From positions 186,001-250,000 of the forward strand of contig NZ_QPJS01000002.1 of the NCBI RefSeq assembly GCF_003337435.1: DNA of 64,000 nucleotides. The letters run 5' to 3'. Numbering within the stretch: position 1 is the first letter of the stretch; every line of letters starts with the position of its first letter. Below are positions 19,048 to 28,369 of the stretch, one piece after another. Both the position numbers and the translations under genes were made by a program. The notes under the pieces are model-generated. The model searched no databases, was not told the origin of the DNA, and was given only the letters and a program-made list of their open reading frames with translations. This DNA comes from Schleiferia thermophila (GTDB lineage: Bacteria > Bacteroidota > Bacteroidia > Flavobacteriales > Schleiferiaceae).

Positions 19048-19072
19048 AAAAAAAGGTTGCTTTAAGCAACCT
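19048..19072 (-). terminator. Intrinsic terminator after tRNA-CAU
   Basis: On the minus strand an 8-bp perfect stem (19072-19065 with 19061-19054), three-base loop and seven T. It starts 11 bases after the CCA end of the tRNA. Confidence 0.8.
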
Positions 19073-19082
19073 ATATTTTCAA

Positions 19083-19159
19083 TGGTGGGCCCAACAGGGC
19101 TTGAACCTGTGACCCCCTGATTATGAGTCAGGTGCTCTGACCAGCTGAGCTATAGGCCC
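19083..19159 (-). tRNA. tRNA with CAU anticodon (elongator Met, or Ile2)
   Basis: A complete 77-nt cloverleaf including an encoded CCA (19083-19085). The acceptor pairs GGGCCTA with TGGGCCC, the D arm has AGCTCAGCTGGT, the anticodon stem CCTGA/TCAGG encloses CTCATAA with anticodon CAU, and the T arm is ACAGG-TTCAAGC-CCTGT. It is not initiator tRNA, which would begin CGC and carry three G-C pairs in the anticodon stem. The variable and T arms resemble elongator tRNA-Met, but a lysidine-modified tRNA-Ile2 has the same anticodon and cannot be excluded. Confidence 0.93.
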
Positions 19160-19199
19160 TCCCTTTTGCAGGGGCTGCAAATATACATTCACACATGAA

Positions 19200-20654
19200 T
19201 TAATTGTGAGAAAAAATCCTTTTTCGAATGAACCAAAGCCCTAAAACCATCAAAAGGCCGTTGATTACAATCAGTTCAAAGCTGAAGGTATAACCGAACC
19301 ATTTCCCGCTATTGACTTTTAGAATATAGGTAAAAGCGGGAGCCAGCACGGCAACTACCGGAATGTATTGGTCTTTGATATTCCATCGGGTAAACATGCC
19401 CACAGCATACAGCCCAAGCAGGGGCCCGTAAGTGAATCCAGCTACAGTAAAAATTTCATTGATTACACTTTGACTTACAAAGTACCTGAAAATCGCTATC
19501 AACAGCAAAAGGGCAAGAGCAAAACCCAGATGGGTTAATTTTCGGATTTGGCGGTTTTTCCGTGTGTCTTCCAAAGAAATCCCCATCACATCGACAGTAA
19601 AAGAGGTAGTAAGAGCAGTAAGAGCGCTATCGGCACTGCTGTAAGCTGCAGCTATGATTCCAACAATAAACAATATACCTAAAATCACTGGGGCATTCGG
19701 GCTAAAGGCTACCGCAGCAAATAGTTCGTCGCCGGCAGCATCAATTCCAAATCTTTCTGCCCATTCATAAAGGAGCACGCCCAACGACAGAAATAGCAAA
19801 TTCACAGGAATGAGCAGAAAGGAGAAGACCATCATGTTTTTCTGAGCCTCAGGCAGGCTGCGGCAGGCCAGGTTTTTTTGCATCATATCCTGGTCGAGCC
19901 CGGTCATGGTGAGTGCTATGAAAACACCGCTGAGAAACTGCTTGATAAAATGCTTACTGTCGGATAGGAAATTTTCAAAGTGCCAGATTTTGGACATGCT
20001 GTTTGAGGTAATAAATTGAAATAGGCCACCCTCAGTTTCACCTTTGAGCTGTTGCCATAAAAAATACATGGCAGTAATCAGGGTACCGATCATAAAGACG
20101 GTTTGCACCACATCCGTGTAAATGACGGTTCCAATGCCACCTTTGAAGGTGTAGAGGTAAATCATAACGATGCTGATCGATACGGTGAGCCAAAAAGGGA
20201 AGCCAAAAGGTTCAAAGACCAGGGTATGAAGTATTAATGCCACCAGATACAACCGGAATCCTGCACCAAACAGCCTTGAAAAAATAAAAAACGCGGCACC
20301 GGTCTTATAGCCAGCTTTGCCAAACCGCTCATCGAGATATTGGTAAATGGAAATAAGACGGATTCTGTAGTAAAGTGGTAGCAATACACTGGCAATTAAG
20401 GCGTAACCGACCAAGTAGCCAAAAACCATCTGCATGTAGGCCATCTGTTGGGTTTTTACCCAGCCGGGTATGGAGATGAAAGTGACGCCCGAGAGCGATG
20501 CTCCAATCATTCCAATGGAAATCATCCACCATTGCGCATTGCGTCCACCGGTGAAAAAGTGAAAATTGTCAGATCTTTTTCTCTTTGATGATATCCAGAT
20601 TAATATCCCAAAGTACGAGACAATCAGCAGGAGTATATAGAGGGGATGCGCCAT
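19200..20654 (-). CDS. Sodium:solute symporter family transporter
   Basis: A 484-residue membrane protein with about 13 hydrophobic segments, typical of the SSS family (LeuT fold). Signature stretches include F-F-T-G-G-R-N near residue 35, G-A-S-L-S-G-V-T-F-I-S-I-P-G in helix 1, G-G-I-G-T-V-I-Y-T-D-V-V-Q-T-V-F-M, and A-A-Y-S-S-A-D-S-A-L-T-A-L-T-T-S-F near helix 8, where serines contribute to the Na2 site. The substrate cannot be read from sequence. It lies between two tRNA genes on the same strand, each with its own terminator. Confidence 0.9.
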   Translation of the reverse strand: MAHPLYILLLIVSYFGILIWISSKRKRSDNFHFFTGGRNAQWWMISIGMIGASLSGVTFISIPGWVKTQQMAYMQMVFGYLVGYALIASVLLPLYYRIRLISIYQYLDERFGKAGYKTGAAFFIFSRLFGAGFRLYLVALILHTLVFEPFGFPFWLTVSISIVMIYLYTFKGGIGTVIYTDVVQTVFMIGTLITAMYFLWQQLKGETEGGLFQFITSNSMSKIWHFENFLSDSKHFIKQFLSGVFIALTMTGLDQDMMQKNLACRSLPEAQKNMMVFSFLLIPVNLLFLSLGVLLYEWAERFGIDAAGDELFAAVAFSPNAPVILGILFIVGIIAAAYSSADSALTALTTSFTVDVMGISLEDTRKNRQIRKLTHLGFALALLLLIAIFRYFVSQSVINEIFTVAGFTYGPLLGLYAVGMFTRWNIKDQYIPVVAVLAPAFTYILKVNSGKWFGYTFSFELIVINGLLMVLGLWFIRKRIFSHN

Positions 20655-20672
20655 TGGCTTTTGACACTCAAC

Positions 20673-20704
20673 AAAAAAAACACCTCTTTTTCAGGAGGTG
20701 TTTT
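20673..20704 (-). terminator. Intrinsic terminator after tRNA-Leu
   Basis: On the minus strand the AAAACACCTC arm pairs with GAGGTGTTTT around an eight-base loop, followed by further T. It lies 8 bases after the tRNA end and upstream of the symporter gene, so the symporter needs its own promoter. Confidence 0.8.
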
Positions 20705-20712
20705 GAGGTTTG

Positions 20713-20794
20713 TGCGGATGGAGGGACTCGAACCCCCACGCCTCACGGCACCAGATCCTAAGTCTGGCGCGGCTACCAATTACGCCACATCCGC
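20713..20794 (-). tRNA. tRNA-Leu (UAG anticodon)
   Basis: An 82-nt class II tRNA. Acceptor GCGGATG pairs with CATCCGC, the anticodon stem CCAGA/TCTGG encloses CTTAGGA with anticodon UAG, there is a long variable arm (TGCCGTGAGGCGTG) typical of leucine tRNAs, and the T arm contains GGTTCGAGTCC. No CCA is encoded: the discriminator A is followed by CAA. Confidence 0.94.
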
Positions 20795-20919
20795 TTTTGG
20801 ATTTTCCAAAAAACGTCTGCAAAGCTAATGGAAAAAATCCATTTGTCCTGCAATTTTGTTTACTGAGTTATATTGTTTTACGGAGTGTACTTTGCCGCCC
20901 GAATTCAGACAACATTCAT

Positions 20920-21816
20920 ATGATAAAGATTAAACCAGGAGACATTCCGGTTCCGCGCTTTCAAGGTTTGTTGCAGCATGCAGTAGCTCCACGTCCTATA
21001 GCTCTAGCCAGCACAGTTGATGCTCAGGGCAATCCCAATCTGAGTCCATTCAGCTTTTTCAATGTATTCAGTGCGAATCCACCCATACTGGTGTTTTCCC
21101 CGGCGCGCAGAGTTAGAAACAACACTACCAAAGACACCCTTGAGAATGTAAAAGTAACAAAGGAAGTCGTGATTAATGTTGTTACCTATGCCATGGTTCA
21201 GCAGACTTCTCTTGCTTCATCAGAGTATCCAACTGGTGTCAATGAGTTTGTAAAAGCTGGTTTCACACCTGTAGAATCCGAATTGGTAAAACCCTTCAGG
21301 GTGAAAGAATCGCCTGTGCAGTTTGAATGTGTAGTCAACGACATTATAGCTCTGGGCCACCAGGGCGGAGCGGGTCACTTAGTCATCAGTGAGGTAAAGC
21401 TGGTACATCTCTCCCCCGATATCCTTGGACCAGATGGGCTGATAGACCAGCATAAAATCGACCTGGTGGCCCGCCTGGGGCGAAATTGGTATTCGCGCAA
21501 CAGTGGAGAAGCTTTGTTTGAAATTGAGAAGCCCCTGGAGAAACTGGGGGTGGGGGTAGATTCAATTCCCGAAGAGGTGAAAAAAAGCGGAATATTCAGC
21601 GGCAATGACCTAGGACGCCTTGGCAATGTAGAAGTAATTCCCACCTTGGAAGAAGCCAAGCTGTTTGTTCAAACGCTTAGAAAAGATACAGCCTACAGAG
21701 AGATCGAACAGTTTTCAAAGCAGGAACTTATGCAACTGGCCAGAGATTTCCTGGCAGACCAGGATTCTAGTGCCAAAGACGCGTGGATGCTGATCTTATA
21801 CGCTTTGAACAGATAA
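20920..21816 (+). CDS. Flavin reductase-like (split-barrel FMN-binding) protein
   Basis: A 298-residue protein whose N-terminal half is a flavin reductase/DIM6-NTAB-type split barrel. It has A-P-R-P-I-A-L-A-S-T followed by N-L-S-P-F-S-F-F-N-V-F-S-A-N-P-P, and V-N-V-V-T-Y further on. Members bind FMN and reduce it or use it with NAD(P)H; the electron partner here is unknown. The C-terminal extension of about 90 residues is unlike the core domain. The frame is open through the tRNA upstream, so the ATG at 20920 is chosen; it follows a TACTTTG box with one base missing from the promoter consensus. The gene converges with the SpoU methyltransferase 2 bp away. Confidence 0.85.
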   Translation: MIKIKPGDIPVPRFQGLLQHAVAPRPIALASTVDAQGNPNLSPFSFFNVFSANPPILVFSPARRVRNNTTKDTLENVKVTKEVVINVVTYAMVQQTSLASSEYPTGVNEFVKAGFTPVESELVKPFRVKESPVQFECVVNDIIALGHQGGAGHLVISEVKLVHLSPDILGPDGLIDQHKIDLVARLGRNWYSRNSGEALFEIEKPLEKLGVGVDSIPEEVKKSGIFSGNDLGRLGNVEVIPTLEEAKLFVQTLRKDTAYREIEQFSKQELMQLARDFLADQDSSAKDAWMLILYALNR

Positions 21817-21818
21817 GG

Positions 21819-22367
21819 TCACAGAGAAATCCTGTCTTTCAGCTGATTGAAAAGCTCGTAAATAACAATTCCTGCACAAACGGAGATGTTCAGTGAGTGT
21901 TTCGTGCCGTATTGAGGCAACTCCAGGCAGTAGTGACACAAGTCAATGACTGCCTGGCTAACTCCCATCACTTCGTGGCCAAAGATTACGGCTAATTTTT
22001 CTGCCTGCTGGCATATCCTGGGAATTTGCGAGGGAGTCATTGCTTCTGTGGCTTGCTCGATGGCTATCAAGGTGTAGTGGTCTGATTTAAGATTGTTTAA
22101 AGCCGTAAGTATATCGCGCTCATAGCTCCAGCTTACGGACTCTGTAGCACCCAGAGCCGTCTTATGAATTTCGCGATGAGGTGGTACCGGCGTGGTACCG
22201 GTCAGGAGGATGTGCTCAACCCTGTAAGCATCGCAGGTGCGAAAGATGGAACCCACATTGTGCATACTCCTGACGCTGTCTAAAACTACCGTAAGCGGTA
22301 TTTTTGGTGCAGTTTTGAATGCGGCAACATCGAGCCTTCCGAGGTCTTGATTTGCAATTTTTTGCAT
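21819..22367 (-). CDS. SpoU/TrmH-family RNA methyltransferase
   Basis: A short (182-residue) SPOUT methyltransferase without the extra N-terminal domain of RlmB. The motifs are V-V-L-D-S-V-R-S-M-H-N-V-G-S-I-F-R-T-C-D, then V-I-F-G-H-E-V-M-G-V and L-P-Q-Y-G-T-K-H-S-L-N-I-S-V-C-A-G-I. In motif 2 the more common G-x-E carries histidine (G-H-E). It probably methylates a ribose in tRNA or rRNA; the target is not predictable. The start is the ATG at 22365-22367, and it is divergent from mutS with only 21 bp between the proposed starts. Confidence 0.87.
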   Translation of the reverse strand: MQKIANQDLGRLDVAAFKTAPKIPLTVVLDSVRSMHNVGSIFRTCDAYRVEHILLTGTTPVPPHREIHKTALGATESVSWSYERDILTALNNLKSDHYTLIAIEQATEAMTPSQIPRICQQAEKLAVIFGHEVMGVSQAVIDLCHYCLELPQYGTKHSLNISVCAGIVIYELFNQLKDRISL

Positions 22368-22388
22368 AGCTACAAAAAGGACAGAAGA

Positions 22389-24971
22389 TTGAGCAAAGGA
22401 GCAGATACCCCACTGATGAAGCAATATTACAGCATTAAGGCAAAATACCCTGATGCCATTTTGCTATTCCGGGTGGGAGATTTCTATGAGACTTTTGGCG
22501 ATGACGCTATAAAGACAGCCCGAGCTCTTGATATTGTATTGACAAAGCGATCCAACGGAGCTGCAGCCGATATAGAATTGGCGGGATTTCCTCACCATTC
22601 CCTTGAAGTCTACTTACCGCGATTGGTGCGTGCAGGGTATCGGGTGGCTGTTTGCGAACAGTTGGAAGATCCGAAGTTGGCCAAAAAAATTGTCAAAAGA
22701 GGTGTCACCGAACTAGTAACACCGGGACTGGCCATCAGCGATCATTTGTTGCCATCTCGATCCAATAATTTCCTTGCTTCTGTAATGTATCGCGAACCCA
22801 ATGCTGCCGTGGCTCTGATTGACATTTCCACAGGTGAATTTTACTATACTCAAGGACAGCTTCCCGATGTAGAAAAAATAGTATCGGCTACAAAACCGGG
22901 TGAAATAATATACCCCAAGAAATCATCCGAAAGCTTGAAGCAACTGCTTTCGTTGGGAGGGTTTCATTTTGGGTTGGACGACTGGATCTACAGAGGAAAC
23001 TATGCCGAGGAGCAACTGCTCAGGCACTTTGGTGTGAGCACGCTTAAGGGTTTTGGGTTACACGAATCACCGGAAGCCTTGTTGGCAGCCGGAGCTGCGC
23101 TTCATTACGTGCGCGAAGCACAGCAGCGTGACCTTTCGCACATTGCCTCCATTCAACGCATCGGAAATGAAAATCACCTCTGGATTGATCGCTTCACGCT
23201 CAGAAATCTGGAAATTTTCAGTCCCATATCGCCGGACGGGACAAGCCTGGTAGAGGTACTCGATTGTACCAGTAGCCCTATGGGCTCCCGTATGCTGAAA
23301 CGATGGTTGTCCCTACCCCTCAAAAACATTGAAAAAATAAATACGCGCCTGGAAGTTGTCCAATGGTTTACGGAAAAAATAGATGTTCTCAGGAAGCTGT
23401 CAGAAAAACTATCGCAAGTGATGGATCTGGAGCGGGTCACTTCCAAAATTGCAGCGCAAAAAGTTTCACCCCGCGAATTGGTAGTACTTTCCAGAAGTTT
23501 GGGTTTATGTCACGAAATTCGACAACTGCTGCATCAGCAAGAGGGTGTAGGAGCAAAATTTTGGTCAAAAGTTCCAGATACCATACCCATAAAAAATCTT
23601 CTGGATGAAAAATTACACGAAGACGCACCGGTCGCCATCAATAAAGGGAATGTTATAAAACAAGGAGTAAGCACTGAACTGGATGAACTCAGAACGCTAA
23701 GGTCCAATGCTCAGGACTTCCTGCTCAACCTCCAGCAGAGAGAATCGGATAATACCGGAATTCCAAACTTAAAAGTAGCTTACAACAACGTGTTTGGTTA
23801 TTATCTGGAGGTCCGCAATACACATAAGGACCGCGTTCCTGCGCACTGGATTCGCAAGCAGACCTTGGTGAGTGCAGAGCGCTACATTACCGAAGAGCTC
23901 AAGGTTTTTGAGGATAAAATCCTGAATGCCGAAGAAAAAATCCTTGCTCTGGAAATGCGACTTTACAGCGAACTCCTGGAAGAGTTGACCAGTCACATTC
24001 CCGTATTGCAGCAAATAGCCAAGACTTTGGCTGAAATCGATTGCTATGCTTCGCTGGCACTGTTGGCGATTGAAAACAACTACACTCGCCCAGAGATGAC
24101 CAATCATCCAGTCATTGACATCAAAGGAGGCCGGCATCCTGTGATCGAAAATCGCCTTCCACCAGGACGTGATTATATACCCAACGACTTAAAGCTCAAT
24201 AAGGAAGATTGTCAGATAATGATGATAACCGGACCAAACATGTCGGGCAAATCAGCATTACTCAGACAAACGGCACTCATCTGCCTGATGGCACAGGTAG
24301 GTAGCTTTGTACCGGCAGAAAAAGCAGTACTCACTCCTTTGGACCGGATTTTTGTACGTGTAGGAGCTTCAGATAACATCTCGCAGGGAGAGTCGACCTT
24401 TATGGTTGAAATGATTGAAACTTCTTTGATTCTCAATAATGTATCGGAACGCTCCCTTATCTTGTTGGATGAAATCGGACGAGGTACCAGCACGTACGAT
24501 GGCATTTCCATAGCCTGGTCAATAGCGGCCTATCTCCACGATCATCCATGCAGACCATTTACCCTCTTTGCTACTCATTACCATGAAATGAATGAAATGG
24601 AAGGTCAGTATGAAAGGATAAAAAACTTCTCAATCTGCGTGAAAGAAGAAAAAAACAACATTGTTTTTCTCCGTAAACTCATACCCGGCGGCAGTGAGCA
24701 TTCCTTTGGGATTCACGTAGCCCAAATGGCCGGATTGCCTGCAATTGTGGTCCAAAATGCAAAGCAAATGCTGCAAAAACTCGAAGAACGTTCGAAAAAT
24801 AAACCAACAGGCATTCCCAGGGAAATACAGCTATCCCTCTTTCAGATGGAAGATATGGTGCTCGAAGAAATACGAAAATCCCTTAACATGCTCGACCTGA
24901 ATGCCATCACCCCTATAGAAGCACTGATAAAACTCAACGAGATCAAAAAAATCATCAATAGCGGCAAATAG
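22389..24971 (+). CDS. mutS: DNA mismatch repair protein MutS
   Basis: MutS recognises mispaired bases and starts mismatch repair. At 860 residues it is full length. The mismatch-binding domain has L-F-R-V-G-D-F-Y-E-T-F-G, where the phenylalanine-x-glutamate pair contacts the mismatch; the ATPase has Walker A T-G-P-N-M-S-G-K-S, Walker B L-I-L-L-D-E-I-G-R-G-T-S and F-A-T-H-Y-H-E. No ATG precedes the conserved T-P-L-M-K-Q-Y in a sensible place; a TTG at 22389 gives L/M-S-K-G-A-D-T-P-L-M-K-Q-Y, matching homologous N-termini. The ATG at 22416 is an alternative that would shorten the N-terminus by nine residues. MutL is not nearby. Confidence 0.94.
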   Translation: MSKGADTPLMKQYYSIKAKYPDAILLFRVGDFYETFGDDAIKTARALDIVLTKRSNGAAADIELAGFPHHSLEVYLPRLVRAGYRVAVCEQLEDPKLAKKIVKRGVTELVTPGLAISDHLLPSRSNNFLASVMYREPNAAVALIDISTGEFYYTQGQLPDVEKIVSATKPGEIIYPKKSSESLKQLLSLGGFHFGLDDWIYRGNYAEEQLLRHFGVSTLKGFGLHESPEALLAAGAALHYVREAQQRDLSHIASIQRIGNENHLWIDRFTLRNLEIFSPISPDGTSLVEVLDCTSSPMGSRMLKRWLSLPLKNIEKINTRLEVVQWFTEKIDVLRKLSEKLSQVMDLERVTSKIAAQKVSPRELVVLSRSLGLCHEIRQLLHQQEGVGAKFWSKVPDTIPIKNLLDEKLHEDAPVAINKGNVIKQGVSTELDELRTLRSNAQDFLLNLQQRESDNTGIPNLKVAYNNVFGYYLEVRNTHKDRVPAHWIRKQTLVSAERYITEELKVFEDKILNAEEKILALEMRLYSELLEELTSHIPVLQQIAKTLAEIDCYASLALLAIENNYTRPEMTNHPVIDIKGGRHPVIENRLPPGRDYIPNDLKLNKEDCQIMMITGPNMSGKSALLRQTALICLMAQVGSFVPAEKAVLTPLDRIFVRVGASDNISQGESTFMVEMIETSLILNNVSERSLILLDEIGRGTSTYDGISIAWSIAAYLHDHPCRPFTLFATHYHEMNEMEGQYERIKNFSICVKEEKNNIVFLRKLIPGGSEHSFGIHVAQMAGLPAIVVQNAKQMLQKLEERSKNKPTGIPREIQLSLFQMEDMVLEEIRKSLNMLDLNAITPIEALIKLNEIKKIINSGK

Positions 24972-25024
24972 GATAGAACAATTCTAAATAGCCCGGGCCG
25001 ATAGTAAGCTCTTAGCTCGAAATG

Positions 25025-25032
25025 TAATTTTG
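25025..25032 (+). promoter_or_regulatory. -7 box upstream of dps
   Basis: TAATTTTG matches TAnnTTTG and ends 17 bases before the dps ATG. No clear -33 element or OxyR-like site was recognised in the 78-bp gap after mutS. Confidence 0.45.
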
Positions 25033-25049
25033 CAGAAAACCATAATTCA

Positions 25050-25526
25050 ATGAACAATTTGAGTATCATAGGATTGAACAAAGAAAAATCTCAGGAATTA
25101 GCAGAAAAGCTCAACAAACTTCTGGCAAATTACTCTGTTTATTACATGAATGTAAGAGGCTATCACTGGAACATAAGGGGTGATAAATTTTTTGAACTCC
25201 ACCTGAAGTTTGAGGAACTATACAATGACCTGCTGGTAAAAATTGACGAAATAGCCGAACGAATCCTGACACTTGGTCATACGCCCTATCATTCCTATCC
25301 CACAATTATAAAAAATGCCACCGTGAAAATAGATGAAAACGTGACCGATGGTCACCAGTGTGTAGAGGGTATTCTCGGAGCATTAAAGGTCATCATTTCG
25401 CAGCAAAGAGAGCTCCTCGAACTTTCGGACGAAGTAAACGACGAGGGTACTAATGCGCTGATGAGCGACTACATTCGCGAACAGGAAAAGCTCAGCTGGA
25501 TGTATTCTGCCTACCTTAATAAGTAA
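25050..25526 (+). CDS. dps: Dps-family ferritin-like protein
   Basis: A 158-residue Dps: a dodecameric mini-ferritin that uses peroxide to oxidise iron and protects DNA. The Dps signature is clear in Y-H-W-N-I-R-G-D-K-F-F-E-L-H followed by Y-N-D-L-L-V-K-I-D-E-I-A-E-R-I, which supplies the His, Asp and Glu ligands of the inter-subunit iron site. The N-terminus lacks the lysine-rich tail of E. coli Dps, so DNA binding may be weak or absent. acnA starts 19 bp downstream; aconitase has an oxidant-sensitive Fe-S cluster, so co-expression would make sense, but this is inference. Confidence 0.9.
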   Translation: MNNLSIIGLNKEKSQELAEKLNKLLANYSVYYMNVRGYHWNIRGDKFFELHLKFEELYNDLLVKIDEIAERILTLGHTPYHSYPTIIKNATVKIDENVTDGHQCVEGILGALKVIISQQRELLELSDEVNDEGTNALMSDYIREQEKLSWMYSAYLNK

Positions 25527-25545
25527 CCCCCCAAAATCCAAATAC

Positions 25546-28272
25546 ATGAGCAACAATGACATTTTTGGTATAGTCAGAGAGTTGCATGCCTCCTCAGGAA
25601 AGGTGAAATATTACTCTCTTAAAGCACTGGAAGAGCAGGGCTACAAGGTTTCACATCTGCCATATTCCATACGGATATTGCTGGAAAATGCCTTGAGAAA
25701 CTACGATGATTTTGGCATTACGCGCGAAAACATCAGCACCATCCTAAACTGGGCACCCGTTCCTCCCAATCAGGAAATTCCCTTCAAACCGGGCAGGGTG
25801 CTCATGCAGGATTTCACAGGTGTGCCTGCTGTAGTAGACATTGCTTCCATACGAGATGAAGTTGCACGCAGGGGAAAAGACCCAGATTCCATCAATCCAC
25901 TAATACCGGTCGATCTTATCATCGACCATTCGGTAATTGTAGACTATTTCGGTACCAATTACGCATTTCGGAAAAATGTAGAGGTGGAATATCAGCGAAA
26001 CCGAGAGCGCTATCAATTGTTAAAATGGGCTCAGAAGTCCTTTAAAAATTTTTCCGTAGTGCCTCCCGGAAGCGGAATCTGCCATCAAGTAAACCTGGAA
26101 TATCTGGCCACCGGAGTCACAGTAAGGGATGGTATCGCATTTCCGGATACTTTAGTCGGCACAGATTCGCATACCCCTATGGTCAATGGCATTGGTGTAG
26201 TAGCCTGGGGTGTGGGCGGCATTGAAGCTGAAGCTGCGTTGCTTGGCCAGCCTATTTATTTTATTACACCAGAAGTAGTAGGTCTTAAGCTAACCGGTGC
26301 TTTGCCAGTCGGTACTACTGCTACAGACTTGGTGCTTACCATCACAGAACTTCTGCGCCGGCACAAAGTAGTTGGAAAATTTGTAGAAGTTTTTGGTCCG
26401 GGGCTCAGCAATCTGACAGTTCCCGACAGAGCCACCATCTCCAATATGTCTCCGGAGTTTGGCTGTACGATTACCTATTTTCCCATAGATGATCGCACGC
26501 TGGAATATATGCGCCTTACAAACCGCAGCGAAGAAACCATCAAACTGGTAGAAGATTATTGCAAGTCCAACATGCTCTGGCGCGATGACCAGGCTACTAT
26601 ACAGTATTCACAGCTTATAGAGCTCGATCTTTCTACTATTGAGCCAACGGTATCAGGCCCTAAACGCCCACAAGACAAAATTCTGCTAAAAGAGTTTAAG
26701 GAAAAATTCATTCACTTGCTGGAGACAGGTTATGGCCGAACCTATCTGCCATCCGATGAACGAGAGGAGTATGCAGGTACAGATGTGGCAGTAGCTGAAG
26801 AGGTAAAGACCATGAAAACAGTCGCCGTTAAAATAGGAACAGAGACAGAACTCATAGGCGACGGTAGTGTAGTGATCGCAGCTATCACATCCTGCACCAA
26901 TACCTCTAACCCATCTGTCATGATCGGCGCGGGAATTTTAGCCAGAAAGGCCCGTGAGAGAGGACTGAATGTAAAACCCTGGGTGAAGACATCGCTGGCC
27001 CCTGGGTCCAAAGTAGTGACCGACTACCTAGAGCGCTCCGGACTCCTGAAAGACCTTGAAGCGCTTAGATTTCATGTGGTTGGATATGGCTGTACCTCAT
27101 GTATAGGAAACTCTGGTCCCCTCCCAGCTCCGGTAGCCAAAGCCATCGATGAAAATAACCTCGTGGTGGCCTCAGTGCTCTCAGGCAACAGAAATTTCGA
27201 GGCACGCGTGCACCCCCAGGTAAAGATGAATTTTCTGATGTCACCCATTCTGGTAGTAGCCTATGCCATAGCAGGCCGCGTAGATATTGATTTAAACAAC
27301 GAACCTATTGGTTACGACCCCAATCTGGAACCTGTTTACCTCAAGGATATCTGGCCATCAGAAGATGAAATCCGAACTACCATGACAAGTGTAATTACCC
27401 CGGAGGATTTCAGGCGTAGTTATTCGACCATATTTGAGGGGGATGAGCAGTGGAAAGCCCTTGATGCTCCGGAAGGAAAGACCTTCCGATGGGATCCTTC
27501 GTCCACATATATAAAAGAGGCACCATTTTTCAAAGACTTAAAAGAAAACCCTGACCGGCCTGCAGATATTGTGAACTCCAAAGTACTGCTTTGGCTGGGA
27601 GACAGTGTTACCACAGATCATATATCCCCGGCAGGTTCGTTCAAAGAAGATTCTGCAGCAGGGAAATATCTGCTTTCTAAGGGTGTGGAAAAGAAGGATT
27701 TTAATTCCTATGGTTCCAGACGTGGTAATGACGAAGTGATGGTAAGGGGTACTTTTGCCAATGTACGCATCAAAAACCGTATTGCAACCCGCGAGGGAGG
27801 ATATTCTGTGCACTTGCCTACAGGCATTGAAGATACGGTCTTTGATACTGCTATGAGGTACAAGGCTGAAAACACCCCTTTGATAGTGCTTGCAGGTAAG
27901 GAATACGGTTCCGGCTCATCGCGTGACTGGGCTGCCAAAGGCACCTATTTGCTCGGTATTAAAGCTGTGATCGCAGAGAGCTATGAGCGCATCCACCGCT
28001 CCAATTTGGTGGGTATGGGGGTAATGCCGCTTCAGTTTTTGGATGGTCAAAACGCTGACAGCCTTGGGCTGACGGGACGAGAGACCTTTACCATTACAGG
28101 CATAAGCGAAGGTCTCGAGCCGGGAAAAATTTTAAAAGTCATTGCCAAAGACGATTCCAGCAAGGAGAAGACCTTTGAAGTCATCTGCCGCCTAGATTCA
28201 AAAATTGAAATTGAATACTACACTCATGGGGGCATTTTGCAGTATGTTCTGAGGCAGTTTTTGGCTTCATAG
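25546..28272 (+). CDS. acnA: Aconitate hydratase, AcnA/IRP type
   Basis: Interconverts citrate and isocitrate using a [4Fe-4S] cluster. The 908-residue length and order match AcnA/IRP1 enzymes. The cluster ligands are seen as A-I-T-S-C-T-N-T-S-N-P and later G-Y-G-C-T-S-C-I-G-N-S-G. Other motifs are G-T-D-S-H-T-P-M-V-N-G, G-D-S-V-T-T-D-H-I-S-P-A-G at the start of the swivel domain, and G-S-G-S-S-R-D-W-A-A-K-G with active-site residues. Together with aceB and aceA 4-6 kb downstream it supplies three enzymes of the glyoxylate cycle. It ends at a strong terminator. Confidence 0.96.
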   Translation: MSNNDIFGIVRELHASSGKVKYYSLKALEEQGYKVSHLPYSIRILLENALRNYDDFGITRENISTILNWAPVPPNQEIPFKPGRVLMQDFTGVPAVVDIASIRDEVARRGKDPDSINPLIPVDLIIDHSVIVDYFGTNYAFRKNVEVEYQRNRERYQLLKWAQKSFKNFSVVPPGSGICHQVNLEYLATGVTVRDGIAFPDTLVGTDSHTPMVNGIGVVAWGVGGIEAEAALLGQPIYFITPEVVGLKLTGALPVGTTATDLVLTITELLRRHKVVGKFVEVFGPGLSNLTVPDRATISNMSPEFGCTITYFPIDDRTLEYMRLTNRSEETIKLVEDYCKSNMLWRDDQATIQYSQLIELDLSTIEPTVSGPKRPQDKILLKEFKEKFIHLLETGYGRTYLPSDEREEYAGTDVAVAEEVKTMKTVAVKIGTETELIGDGSVVIAAITSCTNTSNPSVMIGAGILARKARERGLNVKPWVKTSLAPGSKVVTDYLERSGLLKDLEALRFHVVGYGCTSCIGNSGPLPAPVAKAIDENNLVVASVLSGNRNFEARVHPQVKMNFLMSPILVVAYAIAGRVDIDLNNEPIGYDPNLEPVYLKDIWPSEDEIRTTMTSVITPEDFRRSYSTIFEGDEQWKALDAPEGKTFRWDPSSTYIKEAPFFKDLKENPDRPADIVNSKVLLWLGDSVTTDHISPAGSFKEDSAAGKYLLSKGVEKKDFNSYGSRRGNDEVMVRGTFANVRIKNRIATREGGYSVHLPTGIEDTVFDTAMRYKAENTPLIVLAGKEYGSGSSRDWAAKGTYLLGIKAVIAESYERIHRSNLVGMGVMPLQFLDGQNADSLGLTGRETFTITGISEGLEPGKILKVIAKDDSSKEKTFEVICRLDSKIEIEYYTHGGILQYVLRQFLAS

Positions 28273-28303
28273 TCCCGATTGACAAATTCAAATAATACGC
28301 TAT

Positions 28304-28329
28304 ACCCGGGCAACTGCCCGGGTTTTTTT
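28304..28329 (+). terminator. Intrinsic terminator after acnA
   Basis: A perfect 8-bp stem ACCCGGGC/GCCCGGGT with a four-base loop, followed by a seven-base T run (28323-28329). It lies 32 bases after the acnA stop. Confidence 0.88.
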
Positions 28330-28369
28330 ATGGTAATTGGGTGATGGGTTGGAAAAGATATCGCGACTG

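Noticed and set aside
19083-19159. Initiator tRNA-fMet
   Set aside because: It has a CAU anticodon, but the acceptor starts GGGCCTA with a paired first position, and the anticodon stem lacks three consecutive G-C pairs.
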